A stretch of 64,000 nucleotides of DNA from Pempheris klunzingeri (Eukaryota > Chordata > Actinopteri > Acropomatiformes > Pempheridae), in assembly GCF_042242105.1 (NCBI RefSeq), contig NC_092029.1, positions 17,966,885 through 18,030,884 of the forward strand, read 5' to 3'. The notes under the pieces are model-generated. The model was not told where the DNA came from, made no database searches, and saw nothing but the letters and a program-made list of their open reading frames with translations. This document shows, piece by piece, positions 28,727 to 42,800 of this stretch. Each line of letters opens with the position of its first letter. The first letter of the stretch is position 1. The position numbers were made by a program, and so were the translations under genes.

Positions 28727-28984
28727 TCTTCGCCCTGTGAATTTCTACGCAAACGGCTGACATGCGAGAGACAATTAGAGCGGAAGTGACACTGCGCCGT
28801 GCCGTTCCCCCTTCGAAATAAAAGCACAGATTTGCCAGGATCTGTAGGATTGAAAGAAACACCGTAGAAAGGGCTTATTACAAAAGCTGATTACCCTTTG
28901 CTGAGCAATTTATTTTCCATTGTTGAGTGTTAGTATTATATTATTATGCTAATATACAATTTTATGCCATACTGTTCTGTGGGC

Positions 28985-29130
28985 CTACTCAGGGGTGGAC
29001 TAAGTACATTTACTCAAGCATTGTACTTAAGTGCAAATATTTCAGGGGAAAACATTGTGCTTTTTTAATCCATTTCATTAATTTATCAGCTGCTGTCACA
29101 ATGTTACAATTACAGTGAACCCTTAAAGGC
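28985..29130 (+). repeat. AGTACTTAAGT-type teleost dispersed repeat fragment
   Basis: The wording GTGGACTAAGTACATTTACT, then GCATTGTACTTAAGTGCAAA, is recognisable from many fish genomes. It is diverged and truncated. Confidence 0.55.
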
Positions 29131-29255
29131 AATGGGATTCTTAAATCACATGCTTCATCCAACAATGCTTAAACGACATGTAAGATATTATAAAATATGT
29201 AAAGTGAGAATTATTAGACACTAGACATAAAATAGTGCAGAAGTTATAATGTAGG

Positions 29256-29258
<3 letters not shown>

Positions 29259-29351
<93 letters not shown>
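29259..29351. repeat. Long TA microsatellite
   Basis: About 46 uninterrupted TA units, 140 bases upstream of the ZNF143-like site and 290 bases upstream of the ttc13 ATG. It is likely to extrude a cruciform and to be length-polymorphic or mis-assembled. Confidence 0.95.
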
Positions 29352-29354
<3 letters not shown>

Positions 29355-29492
29355 TATATTACCGTGGTAGGAAGGCATTCTTAGCTAACTTTACTTGTGT
29401 AGTTATGTTTTAATTTGAAAGTTAGAAACGACAATCCTTTTTGTGTTTTATATCGAACTTCACACTGCCGGGACCGGTTTGACAGCCGCAGT

Positions 29493-29512
29493 GTATGTCG
29501 GGAAATGTAGTT
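29493..29512 (-). promoter_or_regulatory. ZNF143/STAF-like site upstream of ttc13
   Basis: On the minus strand this reads ACTACATTTCCCGACATAC, close to the known ACTACAATTCCCAGCATGC consensus. It is about 135 bases upstream of the ttc13 ATG in a GC-rich leader, a usual place for this factor at divergent housekeeping promoters. Confidence 0.55.
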
Positions 29513-29645
29513 GAAGCGGCATCCCCGGCTGCGGTCTTCTTGCTGGCCTCCCGGAGACTCGCGCGTGAGGAGTGGGGGCGTGTTCGGTTCGGTTTGGTCT
29601 AACTGCAGCAGCTTCCGCTCTCTGGCGTCACACATGTAGCACAAC

Positions 29646-30778
29646 ATGGCCCCTACCAGCCGGGCTGTTGTTGTGGTAGCGCTCTCACTACTGTACCTGT
29701 GCCGGGCTATCTTCTCCTCCGAGTATTTCTCCACTCTCACTTTGTTCAACAACGAGCTCCACAAGCAGGGATGCAGCTCGCTGTCCGAGTGGGAAGAGTA
29801 CGCGGCTGACTGCGGTAAAAACTCTCTCTTTTCGCTGTTACTTTGCCACGTCCCCCCCCCTCTCCACTCCCCGATTCAACTGTCACTGGTTAACCCGGCT
29901 AGCTTAACCATTTCTAAGCTAACGTGAAGAGGCTAATAACAACAAGGGGTGACAGCCCCAGAGGAGATAACGTTGACTAGAAGGAGCTCTTGCGCTTCCT
30001 GCCGTAAAGGTTTAACCGGATTTTAAACTACAGATAAAAGAAAGACAGTAGTAACCTACAAGTGAGAGTATATTGACGTGTACATGGCAGAAAGTAAACT
30101 CAACGATAGACTCACTTATAGACCGCATATTTTAGCATACCCTTAGAGGTCCACACCAAACTCCAGTCAAAAAATACCTAATTTTGGTGTTGCCATCCTC
30201 GACTGCTTAATTGCATGTTTAACAGAATTTAACCGAAACGCGTCTTCGATTACGATGAGCGTCTGGTGGATTCTGCCTACATCTGATGCACCCAGCTGTA
30301 AAGTCTTTTTTTAAAAATCACAGCCTTAATGACACACTGTTCCCCACAGTGTATTTTGCTGGAAGCAGAGTAGGAGAATGACAGGTGAACTGTTTGTTCA
30401 AATGTTTTCTTTAAATGCTCTAACAGAGCAATGGAGAAGTTGCTCCCTAGCAAACTGCCTTTTGGTCTGAAGAATGATTTCAAACCACATTGCTGGCATG
30501 CCTCTTTGGTGTGGAATCCAGTATGAGTGATGTCCATTGTCCAGACCGTTCTGTATGTACTCACATATATATATATATATATATATATATGTAATGGTGA
30601 AATACATTCCTATTATTAATTACTGTGCTTAGTGCTTCCCACAAGAGATGCTCAGAATATTTGTCTTTCCAGAGTCCTCAATTTTACAGTTGGAGGACCC
30701 AGACTGTGAGGAGGGAAGCAACCCGCCCTGCGAGTCAGTCTTCTCCCTTAACGCGGAGAAGATCCTGGTGAGATCTGT

Positions 30779-30809
<31 letters not shown>

Positions 30810-33800
30810 GTGCGCTAACACACACTAATCAGATATAGAACAGCCACAGTCTGTAACGGTTTCCTTTAGAGGAAAAAACATCCAGTCTAAACGGCCTGTT
30901 TTTATCTGAAAAGCACAATTCAATTGCGATCCACTGTAATTTATGGATGAAACATTACGCTACGCTCATGTTTTAGTTTAGTCCACATTCCTCTCAATTC
31001 TTGGTTTCATATTCTAATATTTTAAGCTAGTAATGGATGACAGGTGATGACTCACGTAATCTCTGAATTTCTGAGGGAAAAAAACGAAGCCTACTTGCAA
31101 ATCATGAACAAACTTACCACATGTATTTAAAAAAAAATCAATAAGCATTGTGATTTATTGAGAGGCTGAAATGAATCGGCGACCCCCGCTAGTCGACAGT
31201 TTCAGTTTAGGTGCGGTCAGACGTGTGCTGTGCTGCACTTGTAACCACACTTAATGATGTTGTTGCTGAGTGTACTAACCACACCTCTGGGTGAGAACCA
31301 CTGGTGAGGTTATCAATTCCAGGACCCTTAACTTTTATTTCAAACCCAGAGCAAATCCCTCCTTCTCTGACAAGTGAAATAAGAAAAATACCTTTATTAG
31401 AAAGCAGGGAAAAGAGAAATAGGTCTAACTTGACCAAGTTTGAAGTTTGTCATGTACTTGATTACATTGCAAACATCAGTACCAGTAGTGACATTCTTAG
31501 GGCATGGTATGTAATAAATAAGTAAATATATATATATAGAACAGTATTTACCTAAAATAAAGTACAGAAAAATGTTAAAGTTAGATTAGATAAAACAGGT
31601 ATTCAATGTAATAGTGACATTAATTAAAGTGACTAGTGGTAAACTATTTCGCAGTAGTTTTCCTTGAAGTGGCTACGTGTGTTGGGTAAGACCAGTCACC
31701 GTGGAATGTGTGTGTGTGCCACTGTCATACTACAGCTCGTGTGTGCAAGTGTCCGTTTCAGCTAGTGTCAGCAGTTCAGAGGCCTGATGGCTTGTGGGTA
31801 CTGAACCTGCTGGTTTGGGTCAGGGTGCTCCTGTACCGCCTGCCAGATGGCGGGAGCATGAAAAGTCTGTGGCTGTGATGGCTGAGCGTCACAGAGGGTC
31901 CGCTGTCACACTGACGATGTTGCTACTGTTATTATTTAAGGCTGTCTGATACCATAAACGATGGAAGTATATGTCTCGTCATTTGTCTTGTTGCTGTTTT
32001 AGTAACCAGAATTTGTGCCGCAGCAACATTTGCATGCTGTCAAATTTGCATCCTCTATTGTTGTACGCATTGTGTCATGCTGCCATTCTTCATTTGGGAT
32101 TGCACAGCAAATACAATGTGACACTTTGAGAAGGAGAGAAAACTAGCCTTTTGATGCAGTACATAGAATCTTTATTATTACACAGTGATTGGCCTGGCTG
32201 TAACAAGCATCCTTGGCATTTGATAGACATTTGTGGAAAGCTTGTTAAGCTTTTTTTTAACTAAATAAAACACAAAGGTTGTAATTTAAAGCATATTTTA
32301 TACATATATATATAAAATCTGCTTTTTATATAACAAAGTCTGACTAGATTCTAAAACTTTCAAAGAAACATAACACATAAGCTTCCACCTGCAGTATAGT
32401 CTGTGCTTCTCCTGCATTCGCTTGTTTCACACAGGAAATCCTTTACTTTGTTTCCCATGTGAAGCCGGTGCTGTCTTTTTCTTGATGCACAGTATGTCTG
32501 TGTCTTCACCTATATGCCTTTTTGTTTTTTCTGCATCCCTCACAGAACCAGGCCAAGTTGTTCATAGAACAGAAAAAAATCCCCTTCCCCGTAGATAACC
32601 ACAACACAAACGAAGAACTTGGTAAGTTGTTCGAGTGACGAACCGTACTTATGCTGAACGGATTTATGTGATTTTTGCCAGTCATTCATCATCATCATCT
32701 GTTCTGCCATTGCAGCTATAGGCTACGTTCTGATAGGCAACGGCCTTTATGACGAAGCCATCAAACACTTCTCACTCTTATTACAGGTGCGAGATTTTCT
32801 CTCAGTACATCTTTTAAAATTGCAGCATGCTGCTTTTTTTGCAGCCTAGCGTCAAAACACACCTTCCTTTCTTTGTGTTCACGCCAAGAATATTTTGCTG
32901 ACGTGTTGTGTCTTTGAAAAAGGGTGACCCAGAGCTGGTCAGTGCCATCTATGGGAGAGGGATAGCTTATGGGAAAAAAAGTCTACAGGTGAGTGATAAA
33001 TGTGGAATGCAACTGCACTGTTTAATGTTTCGTTTTATATGTTCTCTGTTTGTCCACTCCCTGAAATTCTATGTTATGGTTCTGTAAAAGCCGTCCACCT
33101 GTGAAACACCTAACTCTGGCTTTGAAATGTACAACAGAAATAAAGTTTACTTTGTCGGCTATTAAAGTGTCTTCAGGTCCATAAGATAGTAAATTATAAT
33201 GTTACAAACCAAATAATTAAGTTACGACTTAAGTTAAATCATCGTTATTACCCTGGAAGTGCGTTTCATCAGTAAGATACAAAGTGTTTCTGTTCAAAAT
33301 AATGCACTGAATCTTAATTGAATTGGTATACTCCCATCCTATCCCATATTTATAACAATGCCTGAAACCCACACTGGTATTTGGCAGCATGGAGAGCCGT
33401 TGTCTTTGTGCATTTTTCCTTTGGTTTCATTAGTTAGACATAAAACTCATGTTGAACGTTGGCGACAGCAGCAGTTTCAGGTAAACACAGAATGACTCTG
33501 TGGCATTCGATGAATGCAAATTCAATCTGCCAGGACTCTGCGGTTATCGGAGCGTGCCCTTCAGAGAAAGGCTGGACAGCAGTTTGTGTGTTTTTAGTTG
33601 TTTGTGGCTCTGCTCCTAGTTTTGTTCACTATCTATTAAGGTTTATGTCAACAGACTAACTGCCTCTCCATTTCCCCGCGTCTCCATGCCAGGACATAAA
33701 GAATGCTGACTTGGCATTGTACGAGCTCAACCGAGTCATCACTCTCGAGCCTAATTGGCCAGAGGTCTACGAGCAGAGAGCAGAGGTGAGGCCCGACCCT

Positions 33801-33834
<34 letters not shown>

Positions 33835-36800
33835 GTGGGAGAGAGAGAGAGAGAGAGAGACTCAGTGCCAGCACTAATTTATTATGGTTTGGCTTGTGAT
33901 GTTCCTCGTAGTATAAAGTATATTTTTAGAGGAGATGTCAAGTGTCATAACACACTTTAAGACTACAGCTCTCGCCAACAGTGGATGTATTTTAGCTGAT
34001 TTAATTTCCAAGTTAAACTAAGTTGCCTTCATTCTGTCTGTAGCTAATTTCTATGCTGTATATTGACAAATCACCACCGTCTCTGATCAGTTTTATCTTC
34101 AGATCAGCTAAGCGCCACTGGCTTCATGATAGCATGTGACGTGCACAGACGCAGAGAAGACCATATGGATAAATACACACATTGTTTTAAAGTGGTAAAT
34201 ATTTTGTCGTCAAGTAATGTATGCAGTGTAGTTGTACACAGCGGCAGCTAGTTATGTTTAGACACACAAACAAACAATCAGGAAGTCATGTGAGTTTATA
34301 GGTCAGAGGGTCCATTGTTGCAGCAGCATTAAGAGGTCAAAGAATCACGCCGTCAGCTTGAAAAAATGTTGTTTCCCCTGTGTGCCATTTAACTATTTAT
34401 CTGATGAAATCATGCTGACCTGCAAGTCACACAACAAGCATCACTTCTCTTCTCGTCTTTATCCTGACCGAATGCCCCTTTATGTCATGTAGTGTAGTTG
34501 ATTTTGTTGTACACATACTTAAAAACAATGCGTCAGAAAAATTTAACTCTGTAAGTCAACCTTTGGCCAAGTGTTCCTTAACTCCTATTCTTCGAGATCC
34601 TAGTGGTTATTGTTAAAACAAAGATATTTTGTAAAGGCTCGCTCTACCCTTTCCTGTAGAAGAATAGTCGCTCCTCTTAAAAAGGAATATTTTAAAATGA
34701 AAAATCAACCAGATGTAGTGGATCACGTGCAATATTTTTCTACCTTTTCAGCTGTTCAACAGTGTGATTTGCTTAAAAAAAGGACCTAAAACTTATTTTC
34801 AGCTGTAATGATCAAACCAGCTTTTCCTAATCCATCGGAAAAGGGATTTAAGAACAAAGAACCAAATAAGAATCTATGATTTTTAGGATGTTTTATATTT
34901 TTATGGAATATGTGCTGCAGCTTTATCTATTCATTTTGTTGTGTGTGTGTGTGTGTGTCTTTAGATCCTGTCTCCTCTGGGTCGTATCAGTGAGGCTCTG
35001 GCTGATCTGACAAAAGCCATCCAGCTGCAGCCCTCAGCCCGTCTGTACAGACACAGAGGAACACTGCTCTTCATTTCAGAGGTGTGATTATCATACGTTC
35101 TGTGTGTGCATGTGTTCTGCCTCCGTGGATGCCTTCATGGTGCCACATGCTGACCCTGTACTTTGCCTCTCCACCAGGACTATGTGGCAGCTATGGAAGA
35201 CTTCCAGCAGTCTTTAGAGCTAAAGAAGAATCAGCCTATAGCCATGCTGTATAAAGGCCTCACCTTCTTCCACAGGGGCATGCTCAAGGTAAGTTGCTAG
35301 CTGGCTCTTAATTATTGTCTCTCTTTCCAGCAGAAATGTGTGGATTTGGCTCTTTGGCTCTGCGAAAATGTCAATTGTGAAATACCATTTGTAGCACAAA
35401 CACTCATGTTTATTCTTTTTTTAAATTGTTCCTACTTAGAGGGACTCTAGTGCATATTTAGCACCTCATTTGTGCTTTCTATCCCCATTTGTTCTCCACA
35501 CTTTTCATGAGCTGTCAACATGACGAGGCCTTTTTTTTTTTTTTTTTTTTTTTACTGTAAACTGCTATGGCCAATAGTTCTAATGATAATGCAGCGACTT
35601 TCTGAACTATCGTCACTAAGTGCTTCACGAACAAGGACAAAATAAGACTAGAGAACAATTAAGCATCACGTAAAAACACAGTTGGATAAAACAATGGGCA
35701 AAAGTAATGCATAAAAATAGGAAGATAAGCAGATAAATAGTAAATAATAGAGTAAGTTTGGAGAGATGATTTAAAAGAGGGTGGTGAATTCTCACACAGG
35801 TCTTTAGCCTTGACAGGGGAATAGCTAACAAGGCCCTATCAGAGGCCCAAGCTAAGGGCTGGTGAATAATGCTTTAAAAGCTCAGCCAGGAAGCCCAATG
35901 CCACACCATCTAGGGCCTTAAATGTAAGGAATTATAACAGACGTGCAGCCAAGGGGAGCTAAAATATGGGAGGGATGGTCCTGCCGTAATGATTTGGTTA
36001 ACAGTCTAGTGGTAGTGCCTGCAGTGTCCTTTTGCTACTGGAAACATGCAAATAAATGTGGGTGAAAATCACTTTAAACTAATCCACTACTTTTAGAATA
36101 TTTCTGTATTTATGGCGGACACTGGTAGAAACAGTCTTCTCTATATTATGTTTACAGCAGGCAAAAATAAAGCATGGAGGAAAAGTTGCAATGCGATAAT
36201 GAGTTTGGCATACAGTACAGGCCAAAAGTTTGGACACACCTTCTCATTCAATGCGTTTTCAAATCCGCTGTTCTGTAATTGGTTATATATGATGTTGTTA
36301 GTACTTACTCTGTTACATATATATTTAGCGCAGTTAGTACAAATTTGAGGCTCAGTATTGTATAATTGGCCTTTTATAAGTAGTGATCAGAAGTAATAAT
36401 AAAATTCCCCACAGTATCAACCTGACTTCTGCACAACACAACTGATGGTCCCAACCCCATTAATAAGGCAAGAAATTCCACTAAGTAACCCTGACAAGGC
36501 ACACCTGTGAAGTGAAAACCATTTCAGGTGACTACCTCTTCAAGCTCATCAAGAGAATGCCAAGAGTGTGCAAAGCAGTAATCAGAGCAAAGGGTGGCTA
36601 CTCTGAAGAAACTAGAATATAAGACATGTTTTCAGTTATTTCACACTTTTTTGTTAAGCACATAATTCCACATGTGTTCATTCATAGTTTTGATGCCTTC
36701 AGTGAGAATCTACAATGTATATAGTCATGAAAATAAAGAAAACGCATTGAATGAGAAGGTGTGTCCAAACTTTTGGCCCGTACTGTACTTTGGACCAGAG

Positions 36801-39800
36801 TGAAACTCATGGTGTTGTGTGGATATTACGTTAGTACGGTTTTCAAATTTCTATTAGTTTCAATCATCTTTGAGTTTCTGCAAAGTATAGCGTGCTCTGT
36901 GAGAAATTGTGTGTGGGGTGAGTCTTAATGTTGAGCCATAATGAGCTCTTTGAGCGAGCCTCTCAGAAGGAGTTTCCTGTATCTGTTTACTGTGGAGGTA
37001 GTTTTCCTCCTTTAATGTAATGAGAAATAATAAGGAAATTGTGGTTCAAAACAAACAGGGTGTTTAGGGTGTCATTTCACACATACAGGAGCCAAATGTG
37101 TGATGACATTGTTCAGTAAACTGATGATAAAAGCAGAGGGTTACCTCTGTGTTGGGCCTGCCATTATTCTTTTGATAAAAATGCTTTTCATCCACTGCAG
37201 CAACTCCAGCAAATCAAAAGTTGTTGCTCCAAGCAACACGAGGAAAGTTGAAATTCAACATGTTTCCAATTCTGCCTTTGAAATACGATTCATCTAGATA
37301 AAACACTGCCTAAAGTATGTTGTCATTTTGTTGGCCCTCCAAAGCCTAGTTTAACACCAGTTTCACAGTGTTTCTCACACTTTGATAAGCTGATGTCAGA
37401 TCAAAAGGAGTGCAGAGCAGCATCTTCAGCCGTTTGGTCTGCGGTTTTTCAGGCTTGTCTGCGAGGCTTGTGTTTTATCCAGTCACGTGTGTGTACGGGG
37501 GTTTTCGGTAGTGTGAAGCACCCCTGTTAACCCTCGGCTAACTCATATCCTGCTGTTGACTACAAACAACAACAGCATACTGTACGTGTGATAGTGAGAT
37601 ACAGATGCTGCTTTTCTGTTTTTAAAGAGCATCATAATAGCTGAGCAAGCAGCAGCTGCACCCCCACTATTAGACTGGGGGGAGCATCTCCACCTTTTGA
37701 TCAGGCAACTTAGCGATTTTAAACATTGTAGCAAGTTTGGATTGAAATTAATTCTATTTTGCCGTGTCAAATGTAGTATGTGAATAAAAAATGACCTCTC
37801 CTGTCCTTACTTAAGCTGTCACATAAATTCTGGACAATTTCTGGAAAGTCAGTCCTTTTCACACATGCATTTTATACATGTCAATGGTAGCACACAACCA
37901 CACAGTCTATGTACACAACTTTTATGAGAAAGGATTTGGCTAGTATTCTTTAGAGTTTATTTTTTAGGGTTTAGAGTTACTCTTATAGGGTTTAGGGTTA
38001 CTTGTGGATTAGAAACTGAAATGCACATGATGTTGAATCAGGTCACAAACGCAACAGAAGCTTGGTTTTGAGTCGAAATAGGACCAGATGAGTAGCTTTG
38101 CAGTTCGTCTTGGCAAACTATGAAATATCTGCATTATGTCGCTCTGAGACAACATTCAGTCTGTCACTCACTGCTGAAACTAGAACACAATGAAAAAGTA
38201 ATATTATGTGGTGCTGGTATAAACTGGTCTTCATACTGAAAGAGCAGCTTAGTTGGTCATGATTAAAGGCTCTATATTCTAGGAAATGGCACTTTCAGGT
38301 GTTAATTAAATGAAAATGTTCCTGCCGTACCTCGACTTGCCTGTCATTAATCATGCACCCCCTCTTGTAACTATAACTAGGCGCCCATGAGGAGTACCAT
38401 GATGTATTCTGGGTGTTGGACTTAAATACTGTTTCCTGGTGGTGGAATTTGCTGCAGCTAGTTCTCATGAAAACAAAGCCAACATTGCACATCTGTTTTT
38501 TATCAGTACAAACACTGACTAGGGCAATATCATGTTCTGCGAGAAAGGAAAAATAGTGTGAATAGGCCCCGAGTCTGCTGACCCAGTAGGTGCCCCCTTT
38601 CTTGTCCACCTCATGAAAGCGAGGATCATATAGTCAACTTTTATTTTATTTAAGCTAAAGATGCTACTAACCTATATGGGAAAAATCTGCAGTATGTAAA
38701 TAATCAAATACTGTAGTTTGGTGCCAGGCAAAAATGTGTCAACTGATTTTAAGTTCATATTTGGTAGGTTTGATGTTTTTTTTTTGGCTATGCTAGAGGC
38801 ATGGTTCTGTTGATGGTAGTCAGTACTGTCCGTCAGCCCAGGCTGAAAAATCTCAACAACTATTGAAAGGATTGCTGTGAAACTTTGTACATGCATCATC
38901 CTGAGAGGAAGAATCCTATCGACTGAAATGATCCACTGAATTTTTCTGTAGCACCACCATAAGAATGAATTTGACAATTTTAAAACACATTCATGGTCCC
39001 CAGAGAATGAATTGTAATAAGACTGATTTTTCATCCAGCATCATCAGGTCAAAACTTTTATTAATTTGCTTTGCTTTATGACCCTGCAGAAGTAATGACA
39101 TCACCATTCGCTCAACTTTGTGTTGAGTCCTACTTAGCAAATGATAGCATGCTAAACCATGATGTGCTTGTTAAACAGTGTAACTGTTATCGCTACTAAA
39201 CACCATGATGTTGGTAGTGTCCTTGTTAGCATGCTGATGGTGAACATTTCCCCCATGTACATTAAATAATCTACACAGCCCATACAAGCCCATAATTCTA
39301 TGAGTAATCTACTATGAAATGCTTAAGGTGGAGGCACAAAACAAAATAATAAGGGACTGCCAGAAGTTTTAAAAAGATTTTTTGGTCAGTAACAGAAAGG
39401 GCAACAGCTTCAAGCCAATACAAGAGATTGATTCTTCTAACAAGTTAATTGGTCGTGTCTGGCATCTCTCCAGTACTGCAGTATCTCCAGTACACCTGCT
39501 ACAGAGATGCTTATATCCCAAACGATGATGATTTTGCCAAACAATTCAGGTCATAGGGGAGGTACAAGATCGACTGTCCTTTATTTGAATGGTCAAACTC
39601 GTATGTCGTCTGTGTAGTTTCCCATAGATAGTATCATGAGCATGAAAGCAAAATTCTCTCAGAAGTGGTCACTTCAGCTCCATTTGAGTCACGTTGTGGT
39701 GGTGTTTTTGAGCTACAGTTTGTAGACAACATCTGGATCGACTGTATCTCAAACAATGTGTGAACCATCTGCTAAGGCAGAATTCTAGGTTTAACCTCAT

Positions 39801-42800
39801 GTTCCCTTTTGCAATTTCCTGTTAACTTTGTGTGGTCACTCTGAAAAGTTGCTCGTTTCGTCTCATCAGGAAGCCATCGAGACATTCAAAGAGGCGCTGA
39901 AGTTGAAGTCTGACTTCATCGATGCCTATAAGAGCCTTGGACAGGCCTACAGGTACAATAAGCCTGTTTACTTCACGTCGTCTTTGCCCTGTGGGTTAAC
40001 ACAGCAGGTCCTTTTGTATTTAAGGAATTGAGAGTCATATTTTGTCCACCATTGTATCTCTTCTTCCTCTTCCCAGGGAGCTCGGTGATTTTGAGTCAGC
40101 AATGGAGAGCTTCCAGAAAGCCCTCATGTTGAACCAGAACCACATCCAGTCTCTCCAGCTCCGAGGCATGATGCTGTACCACCACGGCTCATTGCAAGAG
40201 GCCATAGGCAACTTTAAGGTACAAGAATCCACAGCTTTAAACTGCTCTATAGCCTGGGTTAGTTAGTAACACAAACAAATTGTAGCAGCCACCCGTTCAT
40301 CAATGAATATACTGTATAATATCCTTAACTGTGTACGTACTGTATACATCATGTCAGTCCAACCCTCCTAACCCTCTTCTGGCTTTGATCCCTTTGAATT
40401 TTTCCCACCTTTTCCTCCCTTCCCATTTGTCCTCCAGAGGTGTCTTCAGTTGGAGCCCTACAACGAGGTGTGCCAGTACATGAAGGGGTTAAGTCACGTG
40501 GCGATGGGTCAGTTCTACGAAGGCATTAAAGCTCAGACTAAAGTCATGCTGAACGACCCTCTGCTGGGACAGAAGGCCAGCTCTGAATACCTCAAAGTGA
40601 AATACCTCAGAGGTTAGCGTCCCATAATGCACACATCCAAATGGCTTTCATTCACACTCATTTTTCTGTGTTCCATTCAGTGCCGAAGATTATCAAGAAT
40701 CTCCTGCTCTATCCAATTCGTTTTATAATGATTACTCATATTCAACCTCAAATTCATATAGTTAAGTTCTGAATGAATGAATTATACTTTAGTCGTGTTA
40801 TTTGTAGAACCAAAACAAACAAAAAATATCACTTTTCTTTTCAAATTTGTTTGATAGTTACATGAATATCCATGCCAATGTCAATTGAAATAGATAAATA
40901 GATATCCTACTTCTACTGGATAATACCATGAGTCTCCGTTACACTGTACTGTATGTGTGTGATAGAAAAGTTTGTTAAATTCAGTTCAGTTCATCAGTCA
41001 TCCACAAATGCTCTAAGAATCAGTCAATACAATATTATTTATTCCTGTAAAGGCAACTAAAACCACTGAAACATTCAAAGGTTTTGAGTTTTAGAAAAGT
41101 CATCATGATTTGTATGAATGTATTTTGCAAAAACTGATTTTATGTAGTCATTGTCTATTCATGAAAAATATCCCAAAAGTAATTGCATCACTTATTTTAA
41201 GGTCAGACATGCTAAATGTACCTATAACTGGAAAACCTCCATTTCTAAAATACACCATCATTGGCATCTTCATCGTGACATCTTCTGTTTCCTCCTCGCT
41301 TTGTCCCTCTTGTTTTTCTACCAGAGTACTCTCGCTACCTGCACTCCCACCTCGACATCCCAGTAGCAGAGTACAACGTGGACCAGGACTTACCAGGGAA
41401 CTTTAAGAATCACTGGGCCAAAAACCTGCCTTTTCTAATAGAAGACTATGAAGAACAGCCTGGCCTGCAGCCACATATCAAGTAGGTTTCATGAGTCACT
41501 TACAGCTGGTTCACACCTAGAGGACTAATTGTAAGCTGTAATCAGTGGGCTTTAATATAATGGTATTAAACAAATAAGATTCATACATTTCTTGGTTTTA
41601 TTTGAAGTTGATATAGAATGTCTAACACTGGAAAAGCTGAAAAATCAGGATCAATAATCAACCTAATTTCCTGAGCTGCAATTTAGCTGGGATGAACGTT
41701 GGTGTTTCGTGGTTGAAAGCGAACTTGTGCCATTTTTTTCATATGATATGAAAGCTCCAGATGTTTTTACATGTTTCTGTCAGTAGGCTGAAACTTGAGC
41801 CTAAAACAGAAGGTCACCAGGTACCCACAGTGCGGTCCAGGAAAAACAGAAAGTGCACAGTTAATGAAAGCTCTGATACAATTCATTCTCAATGTCTGTC
41901 CGTATTTGTGGTTTGCAGGGACGTGCTGCCGCAGAACTTTGACAGCTACAGCAGCGAAGTTCAGAAGCTCGTCTGCACAGCTGACCACCTGGGGGCGCTA
42001 ATGCAATACGACACCCCTGGGTTCCTACCCAACAAGAGAATACACAGAGGTACGACTGCCATGCATGCTGTAGTTCAAATGGATGATTTAAACATTAACA
42101 ACGGCAGTAAAAAGAAGAGTTGTTTGTTTTGTTTTTTTTAGCCATGGGGTTAGCAACCCTGGAGGTGATGCAGGCTATGCATCGAACGTGGAGCAACTCC
42201 AAAGTGCGAGTCAACGGAAAGACCAGGCAAATGCAGTGGAGAGACATGTTCGACATAGCCGTTAAATGGAGGAGGTAAGGAGCAACTCAACATCGCCTTC
42301 TTAGCTCGAGTACGCTCCCTTCACAAATTCAAACTTTATATGTCAGGGGTGAGAGGTGGATGCCTTGTTGTTAAAAGGCATGCTGTACCAGATTTCTTTG
42401 GGGTTGGAATGACTGGATTTTTAATCGTAGAAGTAAATAATATGCGTCATAGTGAACTCTGTGGACCAGGTTCATTTGACAATATAGTACAGTGACTGTA
42501 GACAGAAATCACCACGTCAAAAAAGTGCTACTTTTAAAGCATGTGAGTGAAAGTTTGGTTTGGCTGGATGAGAGCAATGAGAGCAATGACCAAAACACAT
42601 CAAAATTTGTGTATCCAAGAGAAATTAATTGCAGCTCAGGAGCAACTGTGGAATCTAAATCATCCTCAGGAAATAGCCCTAATTCTTGAGGGAGCAAAGG
42701 AATAAGAAGAAGGCAGATGTCGATACACGATAGCCACCAATTCCTCCCGCTGAAGCTGTCTGGCGTGAAATAAAATTAAAGTCTAGACTGAAGCTCATAT

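Larger units (their letters stand above)
28727..29645. promoter_or_regulatory. Shared region between divergent arv1 and ttc13
   Basis: The 0.9-kb divergent spacer holds the 5' ends of both genes. It contains a dispersed repeat fragment (about 28985-29130), a 93-base pure TA run (29259-29351) and, near ttc13, a ZNF143-like site (29493-29512). The arv1 side ends in a GC-moderate leader. ARV1 and TTC13 are also divergent neighbours in human. Confidence 0.55.

Noticed and set aside
29381-29764. 127-codon minus-strand open frame over ttc13 exon 1
   Set aside because: It overlaps the ttc13 signal-peptide exon in antisense and resembles no protein I know.
35790-35990. Possible dispersed repeat in ttc13 intron 8 (AGGGCCTTAAATGTAAGGA wording)
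   Set aside because: It vaguely resembles a fish repeat but is too diverged to support a call without a library search.
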